A stretch of 64,000 nucleotides of DNA from Micromonospora polyrhachis (GCF_014203835.1 NZ_JACHJW010000001.1:124001-188000), one strand, 5' to 3'. Numbered from the stretch's first letter, positions 18,076 to 28,693 are shown. Notes: generated by a model from the letters alone, not told the origin. Made by a program: numbers and translations.

Positions 18076-21000
18076 TCACCCGCCCAGCATCGCGAGCAAC
18101 GTCGGCTCGTCCGGCAGCGTAAAGCCGAGCACCTGCTGCGCGATCCGCTCCGCCTCGATCCGGCCAACCGGCGGCGTGCCACCGGCGTCGGCGGCGGGAT
18201 GGCCGGTCGTCCAGCCGGTGGACCGTTGGCCGAACGCTCCCGTCTGCACCACGGTCAAGCCCTCGACCGTGCCGCCGGGCGACGTCTGGGCGAAATAGGC
18301 GAAGGTGGAGTCAGGGTCGTCCTCGTCGGGCCGGAACTGGGTGTTGGCATGGAAGGGCGGCGAGGTAGGCGGCTGGGCGGGGGCAGTCACGGGTACGCGG
18401 TCCAGGTATGTGTGTTCCGGTGCCATGAGGTCGAGGAACTCCCGAATCGGGATCGGGCTCGGATGGCGGCGGTTCCACGGATTGTGCAACCGCACGAATC
18501 CGCCTTCGACCTTAATCACCTCGTACGCATGCGTCATGATGAGATCGTGCGGCAGCTTCTGCTGCTGGTGCTCCGGGTAGTCGTCCTTACCCATGGTCCC
18601 CACCACCACCGGACTACCGGCGGCGAGTAGCGTCGCCAACCGGGCCTCGACAGCCTGCTCCTGCCCCGGGGTTGAGTCGAATCGCCCCATTCGAGCGGGT
18701 TCTCCGGTCAACTGGGTGAGCACCTCGGCCACCAGCCACGCATTCAGGCCGCTGCTGAGCCGGGCGTAGCCGAGCGGGGCGGCGCTGCCCGGGTCAGTGA
18801 CCTTGTGCACGGTTGCCCAAGTCTGCTGCCAGTTATCGCGTCGCTGGTCGGTCCAGGTCCGGTCAACGGCCGCCAGGGCCTTCTCCAGGATCGATGCCCA
18901 GGACGCGCCGACCGCGTTCTGCGTCGCGTAGGCCGCCTGACCGGGTGCGCTGGCGGTCTCCGGCACCTCGGGATAGACCGTGATCCGTAGCCGGCGGCCC
19001 GTGGGCTTGGTGTGCTCACCCGGCGGCGTGCTCTCATGCAGGACCACATCGACGCTGCCGTCGGGGTGTGACTGAAAGAGCCCGAGGATGGTGTCCGGGC
19101 TGTGCGAGGCCACCGCACCTATGCTCGCCACCATGGGGCAGTTGTTGAGTCGACCCTGCTGGACCTGCTCACGACCTGGAATGCCGTTCCACAGTGGTAT
19201 CGACTGGCCGGTTTCGGAATCAACCGGCCGACCGTAGCCCAGCGCGGGCTTGTTGGGCGACGGTGGCAGTGACACCCGGTGCGCGAGCGCGCTGGTTTCG
19301 TCCTGGTCTGTCTTGGTCGCGCTCCCCTCCTGGTAGTGGCCCGCAACCGGCGGGAAGAAGGTACGCAGCGCCGAGGTCAATGCGTCCGACACCAGCACCA
19401 TCACTCGGGAGCCGCCCACGTAGTGGAAGTTGTGGGTGGACAGGACCGCCAACCCCGTGGGGTCCCCGGCGTACCGGGCTCGTAGGGTCGCGCGGGCCCG
19501 CGCCCGGTCCTCTTCGAGCAGCGACTGCCGCCCCGCCTCCGTACGCAGATCGAAGGCCGGCTCGGCACCACGCACCTTGACCTCTGGCGGGCCCGGCGGG
19601 ACGTACGGCCGCAGGTCGAAGCGACCGGTCAGGTCGATGTACACCCCTTCCTGGGCGACCTGGTCGGCCAACTGGGGGTTCACCGCCCGGATCTGGGCCA
19701 GCAGGTTGTCGGGAAGCCGGAGGATCTGCCCGGCGTACGCAGGCAGCCTCGGCAGGCTGGCCTGGGTGTCCTCGGCGGACATCGCCAACTCGTGCAGCCG
19801 GGTTCGCAACTCGGCCCCGGACAACACCGTTCCGGAATCGGTCAACCGGGCCCGATAGTCGTACCTCCGGTAGCGTTGCAGCTCGGTGAGATCCGACTCG
19901 CCGGTGACCACCGCCGCAACCTGCGACCGTGCTATGGGTGGCACGGTGAGCTGGTTCAGGTATGCCACCACGTCGAGCGGCAGTAGCTTGCGGCGGGCAG
20001 CCGCGTCCTCGCTCGTGGGTACGAGCCCCAGGTGCTCGGTCAGGGCGGCGAGTTCGGCGCGAATACTCTGTCGCCCATCCGCGTCGGCGGTGCCGTACTG
20101 CGCGGCGAGGAGGCGAATCTCTGCCATCCGGCCGTGGTCGTGGGCGCTGAGCCCAGCTGGATCGATCGGCCCGTGGACGTTGCCTGGTTCAAGCGGAGCA
20201 GCCAACTGCCCCATGACCTGCAACGCCACCAACTCCGCCGCCTCGTGGGCCACGGCGCGGGGCACCGCATTGTCACCGGCTCGGTCCGACACCGTCACCG
20301 TGAACGTCCCATCGACGTTTCGCACGGTCTGCGCCACGACCCCACCGTCCAACGGCCCCACCGCGAGCCGGACCCGAATCGAGGGCGATCCAGCGGGCCG
20401 GATCTCGTACTGTCCCGAACCAACCTCGACGATGTCGGTGGCCCCCACCATCCCGGACACCATGGGGAACACCGTCCGGGCCCGGTTCCAGACCGCCGCG
20501 GGATCGGCGGTCGGACGGCCCAACCCATGGAACGTCGAGCCGGGCACTGCGGCGGCGGTGCTCCGCCCATCCGCAGTGGAACCGTCTCCATCCGGCTTCC
20601 CGTACGTCGAAACCGGTTCTATCTGCGGCGAGGGGCCACCAGGCCGATCGCGCTGGGCACCGCTGAGTCCTTTGGACGGTTCGGGTCGGGTCAGTGTTTC
20701 CGTCACGTAGTGGTCGTGCATGGTGAGATAGGCACGGCCGATGATCGGACCCAGTTTTTCGCTGCTTCTCACCTGTTCACCGAGGTTACGCTTGACGACC
20801 ACCTCCTCGAGGGTCACCTGGTAGCGGAGTTCGAGTGCGACGACCGTCACCGGGCCCTTCTCGTTGTTGGTGGTCTCGTTGCGGACGCCGGCACTCATCG
20901 ACCGGCCCACGCTGGCGTTGTCGCCAAAGTTGACGCCCTGGCTGGATTCGCCAATGGCCGTCTGTGTATCGCCGAAGTTCGCGGTGACCGGAACGAGATG

Positions 21001-24000
21001 GTCACGCCCACTACTCTGGCTGAGCAGGTGCTGGCTCCGATCGACCTCACCCATTTCGACCTGTGGACGGTGCCGCCGATCCTCGTAGTTCCCCTCTGCT
21101 CCGGCGTTGGGCTCGGCTTCGGGGATGTGGTCGGTTACGACCTTCTGGGCGATCCGCAGGTCATGCGCCGTGGCTTCGACCCGCACTCGCCAGGCTCGGC
21201 CTGGCTTGCCCGGTACCGGCAACGTGACCACGTCGTGCCCACCCGGGCTAGTGATCTTCTCCAGCATCGAGTTGTGCACGATGGCGGAGAACTGCCGGGT
21301 CAGGTCAGAATCTCGGGCAGCCATCCCCGCCTTGCCAAGCCTGCTCTTGTCGGCCAGATGTTCCCGGATCGTGGCGAGCAACTCTCCAGCGGCTACCGAG
21401 CTGACCTTGTAGCGTTCCGGCAGTCGGGCCACACTCGTAGGCTCCGGCTTCCTTCGGGGTGCGGAACGGACCTCAGGCGGGCTGACCTTCGCGTCTTGTG
21501 TGGCCTGAAAGATCCGCCTCGGTACGGCCAGACCCGCCGGGACCAACAACTCGGCTGAGGCATCGAGAGATGCCGACGAGATATACGGTACGCCGCGCCG
21601 TCGGAGCAGATCGGCGGGGAGCCGCAGAAGCCGCTCCACCGGGCGGGGCCGGGACCGGGTCACTTCGACGGTGAACTGGTAGTTTCGGCTGAACATGTCG
21701 ACGCCGCCGTCGAAGTATCCGGCGCGTTGGACCCGGGTGAGCTGTTCACCTGTGGTGCCGCTGCCGGACCGGCCGCGACCGGTGCCGACGCCGCCCGCCG
21801 GGGTGTGGTCGAAGCCGCCGCCCGGGTTGCCATCGCCGGACAGCGATCCGCCGGGCCCCCGTCCGGTGCTCCCGGTCCGCCCCGACTCCAGGTAGCTGTA
21901 GTCCTGGCTGATCACACCGGTGGTAGCACTGTGCCCGGTCCGTACCCCGCCGTCGACGGGAGTCGCGGTTACCCGGATTGTGACCATCTCGGTGAACCAC
22001 CTGGTCAGCGGCACCTGGAAGGAGAGTTGGAGCCCATCCGAGGAGAGCATGTTGTCGATGTTGCCGGTCCACCGTCCACCGGCCAGGATGCTGGTCAACC
22101 CCTGGTGCAGGCCGGGCAGCTGGTCGGTGGCGTACGGCGCGACCGTGTTCAGGACCTCCATCACCTGATCGAACATCTCCACCGAACGGCCATCGGTGTC
22201 GGTCAGGTCGACGGCTCCGAGCCCGCTGTCGCCCACCGCGTCGCGCAGGTGCTCCGGCAGTGCCAGATCCTGCATGGGGATGATCGTTGGTGCCCGCAGC
22301 ACGAGATAGCGGATTCGGGTGGTCGGATCGGTGTGCTCCGGCGGGACCGTCACCTCGGGGTACGCCTCGGCCAACCGGTCGGCCAACCGGTCGGCAAGCC
22401 CGCCATCGGTCTGGAACCGGGCATCGGGCAGGCCGAGTTCGGCTACCACCTGTCCACCCACTGCCCGCACGTCCTGGCGGTAACGGCCCAGCACGTCGAC
22501 GACGATGGACCGATCGAGCTTGAGGTCACCGTTGGCGTACCGCGTGATCGCGTCCGCGACGACATCCAGTGGTACGGACTGCTCCCCGGACGCGTAGAAC
22601 GCCAGCGCGATCCGCTCCGGTAGCGCATACACCACCGATCGGGTCACGGTACGGGAGTCGGTCCGCGCCCCGGTCAGGTGATGCTCCGTACCGGTGACCT
22701 CGAAATCCACCGGCATCCGGAACACGTACGCCATGTCGGTGTCGATGACCAACCGCTCACGCGCGTTGATCTGCAACGAGCTGAGCGACTCGCCGCGCAA
22801 GTGAGAACTGGAGTAGCCGAGCTTGGTGTTGCCATTTTCGTCGTCGTCCTTGTTGGTCGGGTCCGCGCCGGTGCCGCGAATGCCTCCCGTGCCGGACCCG
22901 CCCCAACCGGCGCCATGGTTCGCCGCGAAGGTGTGGCCCTGGCTGGCCAGGGTCATGTTGATGTCACCGAGGATGAGGCCCGACGCGGAGACGAATTCGG
23001 AGCCACCTGGGGTACCCCGGAACGACAACGTCGACCGCAGCGGTCGCGGCCCGCTCGGATCCACCGCCAACTCGGTTCGGTAGTCGGTGGACGACCACTC
23101 CGGATGGGCGAGCATGTTCCGGATACCGGCGAAGCTCCGCAGGTGCAGGTAGCCCGGAGAGCCGGGCTGGCTGGCCTTGGGGAGCACCGCTTGCACCTGC
23201 TCCCAGAACCGCCCATCCATGTGCATCATGGTGGCCGCGCGCAGCACCCGCCGTGACGTGATCGGTGCCGTTCCGGGCGCCGGGACACTCGATTGCTGGC
23301 GAGAGCCGTCCTCCGGCAGCAGGTCGGCCGGCAGCAGCACCCGTGCCTCACCCGAAGCGCGGGCCAGCTCGGTCGCCGTACCGTTGTCATCGAGCCGCTC
23401 GACCCGTAGCCCGTGCCCTACCCGGAAGATCGCCGACGGGCCCGCACTCTCCACGAGGGTGACCTGGTTGACCGTGTCACCGACCGACCGGCCCGCGCCG
23501 CGTCCCCGGTTGCCGCCCCCCTCGGCCCCTCCCCCGGTCGGTGCCCCCTCGCCGCTGTCCAGCGCGACGCCGCCGCCCGCATTCCCGAACGATGAGTGAC
23601 CCCGCGACTCGTTGCTGCTACGGCCGAACGAGTCCGACCCGATGTCCAGGCCGACCACCGTGTCCGCGCTGGTCAGCCCGACGTACGTGGCAGTGTCGAA
23701 GTCCTGGGTCAACTGGACCCGCAACGTGATGTGCTCCGGCGCCAACCCGGTCCGATAGCGCACGAGCGACATGGTGATCCCATCCTGGGCCACCTGGTCG
23801 TACCGGGCCTCCAGATCGGCTGCGGTCAACTCCGACACCACGCGCAGGTTCGCCGCCTCGTATGCCGCCTTCAGCAGGTTGCGGGAGAACTTCGGGAACC
23901 CGTTCTCGTCTCGTTTCGGCAGCCACCCGTCTTGTTCGAGCTTGGCCTGAAGCGTCGCCCGGAGACCTTCCGGCCCATCCACGCCAGCCAACCGTTGCAC

Positions 24001-27000
24001 CAGGGCCGGCCCCGCCCCCGGCGCCCCCGCACGCCCCAGCCAGCTCGGCAGCTCGGCGTTTCGTCCCGGCGGAGGGCCATCGACCGGATCATCACGGAGC
24101 ATCGCCACACCGTCCCGATGCCCCACCACGGCGGCCTCGTCGACCGGCAGCCCGAACCGGGCGGCATCCGACTCCGTGGTGAAGAACAGGGCGTCACTTG
24201 TGGTGCTCAGGGTCACCGGCCCAGCGTTGCGTTTCAACCGCTGGACTCGCAGCGTCACCGTCATGTTCCGCAGCTCGTAGCCCTGGTTGTGACCGGACTT
24301 ACGATTCACCGTGGGCTTGATCCCGGTCACCCCGGTGTTGGTCGTGAAAGCTCTGTTCCTGCCTCGCGAATACTTGCCGCCGAAACTGAACTCCGCCCCA
24401 TCCGGCAGACCATCCTCTGCGGTGGCCTTCCCACCGAGGGTGGAGTACCACGAACCAGATCTGCCCTTCGTCACTGACCCGAAGGCGTTGTCGAACGAGA
24501 CTCTCAGCCACTCCAGGAAGGTCCAACGACTCGCCCTGCCGACCGGTTCCGCATCCCACCGGCGGTCCGCCGGATCAGTACCCTCCTGAACTCCCAACTC
24601 CACCTGAGCCTGCACCACCGCCACCGGACGGCCACCAGCGGTGATCACCCGCAACAGCCCGTTCGGGCTGTTGACCGCCTCGGCGAGCCGCGCCGGAAGC
24701 TCCTGGGTCACCAGGTCACGCACCTGCTGCCGAGCTACGTCGAAGTCGGTCAACTGGAGCGCGTACGCCGCCTCGTCGCTCAGGTCCGCCAACCCGGTCA
24801 TCCCGGTCGTCACGCCCTCTGGGAACGACGTCGGCTCGGCATTGGACGCTGGTGTGATCCGCACCGTACCGGCCGGGCTGTGCTCGGTGTAGACGTGCCC
24901 GACCCTCAGCCGCGCACTGTCCCGGTCACCGTCGACACCGCTGTCGACCGTCTGCGTCGGGGACCATCCCCCACCACTCCTGTCGCGGCTGGCCTTCCGC
25001 ATCGTGGCCGGGGTACGGATGGCCACCTCCCAGACGCCATCCACGTCGTACAGGGTGGTGTCACCACGGTCGTCGGTGACCGCACCCAGTAACGAGTGGC
25101 TGTTCCCGCCGCCGTAAACGGAAGTGGTCCAGCCGCGTCCGCCGCCGAGATCGAATTTCACGAAATTGGCGAGTTGTCCCACCGCGTCTCGCCAGCTTCC
25201 GTCGCCCGAGTACGATGCCAGTAGCCTTGCGATGATCTTGCTAGCCGGGATGTTGACGGACCAACCGGAGGCAGTGGAGCTGGTGGCATTCTGCGCCAGG
25301 TTGCCCTGCGGCAACTGGCCGATCATCATCTCGGACGGTTTCGTCGGCGGGTCGAGCAGTTCGACCGGGGTACCCGGCCGGAACCGGATGCGGACCTCGC
25401 CGACGGTCCTGATGCCGAGCCGCATGACGGCGCCCTCTGGGCCCGACACCTCACGCCACCGTGACCGCAACTTCCAGCCGAACGTATCCGGCCGCACCGT
25501 GGCGTCGACACCATGCTGTTGCAGCAGGTCGTTGACCCGGTCAGTCAACGCTCTCTGGAACGGCAACCACCCGGTTGGTACCGCCACATGTAGTGCCCGG
25601 GCCGGCGGTTGGGCCGCGTCGAGCGCGTCCCGGTACTTCCCAAGCTGAGCTGCCGCTGCTCTTTCCTGCGTCACCAGACTCGGGAGGTGCTCGACCCGGC
25701 CGGCAGAGTCGAGATCGCCGAGTTCTCGAACCCTGGCCACCCCGGCTGCGAGCTCGCGGTACGCGTCGCGTGCCACAACGGCCTGAGCCGACGCCCGCCG
25801 GTACGCATCGGCAATCCGCTTGTGCCGAGCCGCGTTGTCCCGCTGCTGATCGGCCTCCTTCATCGCGTCGTTGCGTCGCCGGGCGGCACCCCGATCGCCG
25901 CGATTCGGACCCGCCAAATCCGCCCGCTTCTCCGCCTCCTCCTTCCGGGCCTCCTCCGCCTGCTTCAGTCGCCTCGCCACCCGCCGGTCCAACGCCGCGC
26001 TGGCCTCGTCCAGCGCCGCCGCCAGTCGCACGATCGGGGTCGGCAGCGCCGCGACGAACGCGTCGGCCCTCAACACATCGCCACTGTCCAAGCCGGATCG
26101 AATCACGGCGACCTGCTCCGCGATCGCCGCTGCGTCAGCGTCGTACTGGTCGAGCCGCAGCGTTTCGAGCAGGTCCGGCGAGGTGTCGGTGTTGCTGACC
26201 AGCCCGCTCTGATCCGCCTGCCGATCGGCTCCGACCGACTGCGCATCGTCGACGGCGATCTCCCCGGGCGTGATTGGAGCCGACCGCGCGGCCTGATCTG
26301 CGGGCTGTGGGGACGGCTCAGCGCCCCTTTCGCCAACCTGTTCCTCGCGCGATGATTCCGCTTCCGGATCATTCGACCGTCCGCCTTCGACCCCGGAAGC
26401 TGGCGTTTTGCGGTCCTGTTCGGATCCGACGTGCTCGCCCTGCGCTGCACGGAGTGGGCTCGGATCCGTGGCCTCGGGGTTCACTGTCGGCTCTGGTACC
26501 GCTTCTGGTTGCGTTCTCGGCGGCGACGGGCGGCGCGCGGCAGTCTGTGCCGGTGAAGTGCGCTCGGCGGGATGGCCAACATCGGGGGTGGGACGAAGCT
26601 GGACACCGGTGGGACCCGGCTGGGCTGGCTGGTCGTGATGCTCCGAGCGCCCGGTTTGGTTGCTGTCCGAATCTGTTGTGGCTTGCTCGATAGGAGCTTC
26701 AGCCGGCGGCACCGCATCGGCCGGGGGTGCGGCGTCCGTCGGAGGTGCGGCATCCGTCGGAGGTGCGGCGTCCGTCGGGGGTACGGCATCCGTCGGGGGT
26801 ACGGCATCCGTCGGGGACGTCGCCTCGGTTGATGTCTCCGACGCTGCGGAAGGCTCGTCGTGGCCGAGGTCCGACTCTGAGCCCGCGTGGCTCGACGCGC
26901 TGTCGGTGTGCTCCCCAGTTCCCGAAGCGGTTTGGTTCGAGCCACCAGGAGCGTGCTGCGGCGTGCTTCCGCCAGCGCGGGACGATGTGGAGCTGCCCGC

Positions 27001-28356
27001 TGCGGACGTAGTGGGCGACGCCGTCCCGGTCACCGCTGTAGGGCTGGCTCCGGCTACCTGATCGGTCCGGTCCGCCGGTGGTGACCCGGTCGAGCTGGAG
27101 TCATTCTCCTTGCTGCCCGCACCGGCATCGGCACCATGGCCAGACTCAGACTCAGCAGCGGAGCCCGATGTGGTCTGGCCAGATGACTCCGACGCTTCGT
27201 TGCCACCGGAGTCGGCAGCCGACGGTCCCGCCCCGCTGTCCGACATCTCGCCCCACACCGGAGACACGCGTTGCGGCGGATCGTCAGGTGGCTTGTCGTC
27301 ATTTGCCGAGGCGTCGGCCTGCGGCGTGCCGGTATTCCCCTCAAGCTCATGTACGACGTCCGCCCACGTCGGCACCGGATTTCCGGTGTGATGCTCGTAC
27401 AACTGACCGCCGGCGACCTGGCCGGTCGTACGCATCCCTGCCATCGAGCCGGCGACTACCGCATTACCGAGGTAGGCTTCCCCACTCGGCAATTCCCACT
27501 CTTTGTAAACCGCCCCTTGCCCGACTGCACTGGCAAGCGGCGACGTCGCACCGTTGACAACAACCGCGTTGGTGCCTTTACTCACATACGGGGCCAGCTT
27601 CTTCGAAATGTTCTTGTCAACCACGTCCCCCAGTTTTGCGGTAAGTCGATGCATCCCAGCCTTGTTGACGGCGGTGCCCATCACTCCCCCGGCGGCACCA
27701 CTCACGGCAGCGGACAGAGTCTGCCTGGCATCGATGCCGCCGTAGCCGCGCACCATGCTCGCGGCCTGGGAAGTAAGGTCGATGAAGGTCTCCTCGGCAG
27801 CCTCCTGCACCATCTCGCCCACGAGTTTCACACCAACCCGACTGAGCCCACCCAACCCGTTCACCGACCGACCGACACCGGCAGCGAAGGAAGCCATCCG
27901 CCCCGAGATCAACCTGGCCATCCTGGCCGCAAACATCGTCGCCCCAGCCGGCCCACCGAAGGCCGAGGCGAGCGCGAAGAGCCCAACGTTGATGCCTATC
28001 TCCACCCAGATCGCCATCTTGGCGTCGCTGATCTGCTTGGCGTAACCACGACAATCGGCCGCTATTCTCTCCAGCGCGGTAACGACCGGGCCGAGACTTT
28101 CCTGGTTGTATGAGTCGATGTTGTGGTAGATGTGGAAGCCCGCCGCGTCCCGCCACGTGTCGGCAGACATGCTCCTCGCGGCGGCACCTGATTCCTCGAT
28201 GGCCTTCTTCAGGGCGGCGGCAAGACCACTGAATACGTCGGCCAGGGCACTGACCTCCGATTCGCTGTCCGGAGGCCAGAGATATTCGAAAGCCGCAACG
28301 CCTGCGTTCTTGACCGCGTCCCACAGGTCGCTTATGGGCTCCGGAACATCCACCAT
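18076..28356 (-). CDS. Giant type VII-secreted toxin with C-terminal calpain-type protease
   Basis: A 3426-residue protein from the ATG at 28356, one base after the upstream stop (TGA-C-ATG); an in-frame start at 28407 inside the previous gene is less likely. Residues 1-280 form a WXG100-like helical domain (TWRDAAGF near 85) with hydrophobic helices. About 340-700 is a disordered Pro/Ser/Thr/Glu region with a 6-residue repeat; 775-900 is a charged coiled coil. About 900-2700 is a long beta-rich body with Gly-rich loops, perhaps a shell or stalk. A HEAAE motif lies near 2700. The C-terminal domain (about 3040-3320) has the calpain (family C2) triad: C3073 in GRLNNCPMVAS, H3276 in THAYEV, N3292 in LHNPWN. 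This architecture is that of a polymorphic toxin exported by the flanking ESX system; target and cleavage are unknown. Confidence 0.85.
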   Translation of the reverse strand: MVDVPEPISDLWDAVKNAGVAAFEYLWPPDSESEVSALADVFSGLAAALKKAIEESGAAARSMSADTWRDAAGFHIYHNIDSYNQESLGPVVTALERIAADCRGYAKQISDAKMAIWVEIGINVGLFALASAFGGPAGATMFAARMARLISGRMASFAAGVGRSVNGLGGLSRVGVKLVGEMVQEAAEETFIDLTSQAASMVRGYGGIDARQTLSAAVSGAAGGVMGTAVNKAGMHRLTAKLGDVVDKNISKKLAPYVSKGTNAVVVNGATSPLASAVGQGAVYKEWELPSGEAYLGNAVVAGSMAGMRTTGQVAGGQLYEHHTGNPVPTWADVVHELEGNTGTPQADASANDDKPPDDPPQRVSPVWGEMSDSGAGPSAADSGGNEASESSGQTTSGSAAESESGHGADAGAGSKENDSSSTGSPPADRTDQVAGASPTAVTGTASPTTSAAGSSTSSRAGGSTPQHAPGGSNQTASGTGEHTDSASSHAGSESDLGHDEPSAASETSTEATSPTDAVPPTDAVPPTDAAPPTDAAPPTDAAPPADAVPPAEAPIEQATTDSDSNQTGRSEHHDQPAQPGPTGVQLRPTPDVGHPAERTSPAQTAARRPSPPRTQPEAVPEPTVNPEATDPSPLRAAQGEHVGSEQDRKTPASGVEGGRSNDPEAESSREEQVGERGAEPSPQPADQAARSAPITPGEIAVDDAQSVGADRQADQSGLVSNTDTSPDLLETLRLDQYDADAAAIAEQVAVIRSGLDSGDVLRADAFVAALPTPIVRLAAALDEASAALDRRVARRLKQAEEARKEEAEKRADLAGPNRGDRGAARRRNDAMKEADQQRDNAARHKRIADAYRRASAQAVVARDAYRELAAGVARVRELGDLDSAGRVEHLPSLVTQERAAAAQLGKYRDALDAAQPPARALHVAVPTGWLPFQRALTDRVNDLLQQHGVDATVRPDTFGWKLRSRWREVSGPEGAVMRLGIRTVGEVRIRFRPGTPVELLDPPTKPSEMMIGQLPQGNLAQNATSSTASGWSVNIPASKIIARLLASYSGDGSWRDAVGQLANFVKFDLGGGRGWTTSVYGGGNSHSLLGAVTDDRGDTTLYDVDGVWEVAIRTPATMRKASRDRSGGGWSPTQTVDSGVDGDRDSARLRVGHVYTEHSPAGTVRITPASNAEPTSFPEGVTTGMTGLADLSDEAAYALQLTDFDVARQQVRDLVTQELPARLAEAVNSPNGLLRVITAGGRPVAVVQAQVELGVQEGTDPADRRWDAEPVGRASRWTFLEWLRVSFDNAFGSVTKGRSGSWYSTLGGKATAEDGLPDGAEFSFGGKYSRGRNRAFTTNTGVTGIKPTVNRKSGHNQGYELRNMTVTLRVQRLKRNAGPVTLSTTSDALFFTTESDAARFGLPVDEAAVVGHRDGVAMLRDDPVDGPPPGRNAELPSWLGRAGAPGAGPALVQRLAGVDGPEGLRATLQAKLEQDGWLPKRDENGFPKFSRNLLKAAYEAANLRVVSELTAADLEARYDQVAQDGITMSLVRYRTGLAPEHITLRVQLTQDFDTATYVGLTSADTVVGLDIGSDSFGRSSNESRGHSSFGNAGGGVALDSGEGAPTGGGAEGGGNRGRGAGRSVGDTVNQVTLVESAGPSAIFRVGHGLRVERLDDNGTATELARASGEARVLLPADLLPEDGSRQQSSVPAPGTAPITSRRVLRAATMMHMDGRFWEQVQAVLPKASQPGSPGYLHLRSFAGIRNMLAHPEWSSTDYRTELAVDPSGPRPLRSTLSFRGTPGGSEFVSASGLILGDINMTLASQGHTFAANHGAGWGGSGTGGIRGTGADPTNKDDDENGNTKLGYSSSHLRGESLSSLQINARERLVIDTDMAYVFRMPVDFEVTGTEHHLTGARTDSRTVTRSVVYALPERIALAFYASGEQSVPLDVVADAITRYANGDLKLDRSIVVDVLGRYRQDVRAVGGQVVAELGLPDARFQTDGGLADRLADRLAEAYPEVTVPPEHTDPTTRIRYLVLRAPTIIPMQDLALPEHLRDAVGDSGLGAVDLTDTDGRSVEMFDQVMEVLNTVAPYATDQLPGLHQGLTSILAGGRWTGNIDNMLSSDGLQLSFQVPLTRWFTEMVTIRVTATPVDGGVRTGHSATTGVISQDYSYLESGRTGSTGRGPGGSLSGDGNPGGGFDHTPAGGVGTGRGRSGSGTTGEQLTRVQRAGYFDGGVDMFSRNYQFTVEVTRSRPRPVERLLRLPADLLRRRGVPYISSASLDASAELLVPAGLAVPRRIFQATQDAKVSPPEVRSAPRRKPEPTSVARLPERYKVSSVAAGELLATIREHLADKSRLGKAGMAARDSDLTRQFSAIVHNSMLEKITSPGGHDVVTLPVPGKPGRAWRVRVEATAHDLRIAQKVVTDHIPEAEPNAGAEGNYEDRRHRPQVEMGEVDRSQHLLSQSSGRDHLVPVTANFGDTQTAIGESSQGVNFGDNASVGRSMSAGVRNETTNNEKGPVTVVALELRYQVTLEEVVVKRNLGEQVRSSEKLGPIIGRAYLTMHDHYVTETLTRPEPSKGLSGAQRDRPGGPSPQIEPVSTYGKPDGDGSTADGRSTAAAVPGSTFHGLGRPTADPAAVWNRARTVFPMVSGMVGATDIVEVGSGQYEIRPAGSPSIRVRLAVGPLDGGVVAQTVRNVDGTFTVTVSDRAGDNAVPRAVAHEAAELVALQVMGQLAAPLEPGNVHGPIDPAGLSAHDHGRMAEIRLLAAQYGTADADGRQSIRAELAALTEHLGLVPTSEDAAARRKLLPLDVVAYLNQLTVPPIARSQVAAVVTGESDLTELQRYRRYDYRARLTDSGTVLSGAELRTRLHELAMSAEDTQASLPRLPAYAGQILRLPDNLLAQIRAVNPQLADQVAQEGVYIDLTGRFDLRPYVPPGPPEVKVRGAEPAFDLRTEAGRQSLLEEDRARARATLRARYAGDPTGLAVLSTHNFHYVGGSRVMVLVSDALTSALRTFFPPVAGHYQEGSATKTDQDETSALAHRVSLPPSPNKPALGYGRPVDSETGQSIPLWNGIPGREQVQQGRLNNCPMVASIGAVASHSPDTILGLFQSHPDGSVDVVLHESTPPGEHTKPTGRRLRITVYPEVPETASAPGQAAYATQNAVGASWASILEKALAAVDRTWTDQRRDNWQQTWATVHKVTDPGSAAPLGYARLSSGLNAWLVAEVLTQLTGEPARMGRFDSTPGQEQAVEARLATLLAAGSPVVVGTMGKDDYPEHQQQKLPHDLIMTHAYEVIKVEGGFVRLHNPWNRRHPSPIPIREFLDLMAPEHTYLDRVPVTAPAQPPTSPPFHANTQFRPDEDDPDSTFAYFAQTSPGGTVEGLTVVQTGAFGQRSTGWTTGHPAADAGGTPPVGRIEAERIAQQVLGFTLPDEPTLLAMLGG
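26708..26815 (-). repeat. 18-bp tandem repeat inside the toxin gene
   Basis: Five 18-bp units run from 26726 to 26815 with a degenerate sixth at 26708-26725. They encode the hexapeptide Thr-Asp-Ala-Ala/Val-Pro-Pro in the disordered linker of the giant toxin. Adjacent units are nearly identical (the last two exactly), which suggests recent slippage and a length-variable linker. Confidence 0.85.
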
Positions 28357-28357
28357 G

Positions 28358-28693
28358 TCAAGGCTGCGAGTTCCGCGGGAACTCTTGAACGGCTTCGTCG
28401 TCCGCACCCTGGTATATCTGCGCCGCCTTGTAGCCCCAATTCGCCAACTGCCGATAGTCGTCGGGAATCTTGTCCAGGATCGAGCGCAGCTCCTTGACGT
28501 TGGGCTCGAAGCCCTCCATGAACTTCCGGCCCATCGGTCCCCCGCCGATCTCGGTACTGTCGATCACCCCAAGAGCGGTGCGCCAGGTGCCTTCGAACTC
28601 TTCGCCGACGTTGTGCACTGTCTTGAGATGGGTTCTGGTCTCGTCGGGGAGCATGTCCATGACCCCGTCACCGTTACGGTCGATCGCGTTCAC
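28358..28693 (-). CDS. Small WXG100/Esp-like partner of the giant toxin
   Basis: A 111-residue, mostly helical, acidic protein with no signal peptide. A central TWRTALGVIDS segment and the C-terminal WGYKAAQIYQGADDEAV pattern recall the small partner proteins that pair with type VII substrates. Its ATG overlaps the YbaB-like stop by 4 bases and its stop is one base before the toxin start, so the three are translated together. The N-terminus carries DRNGDGVMD, like a partial EF-hand or dockerin calcium loop. I infer a chaperone or co-secreted role; the exact family is not recognised. Confidence 0.65.
   Translation of the reverse strand: MNAIDRNGDGVMDMLPDETRTHLKTVHNVGEEFEGTWRTALGVIDSTEIGGGPMGRKFMEGFEPNVKELRSILDKIPDDYRQLANWGYKAAQIYQGADDEAVQEFPRNSQP

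Noticed and set aside
20032-21558. 508-codon plus-strand frame within the toxin gene
   Set aside because: Shadow of the long toxin frame; no ribosome site and no recognisable protein.
26708-26815. Short direct repeats as a CRISPR array
   Set aside because: Units are contiguous without spacers and lie in frame in a coding linker.
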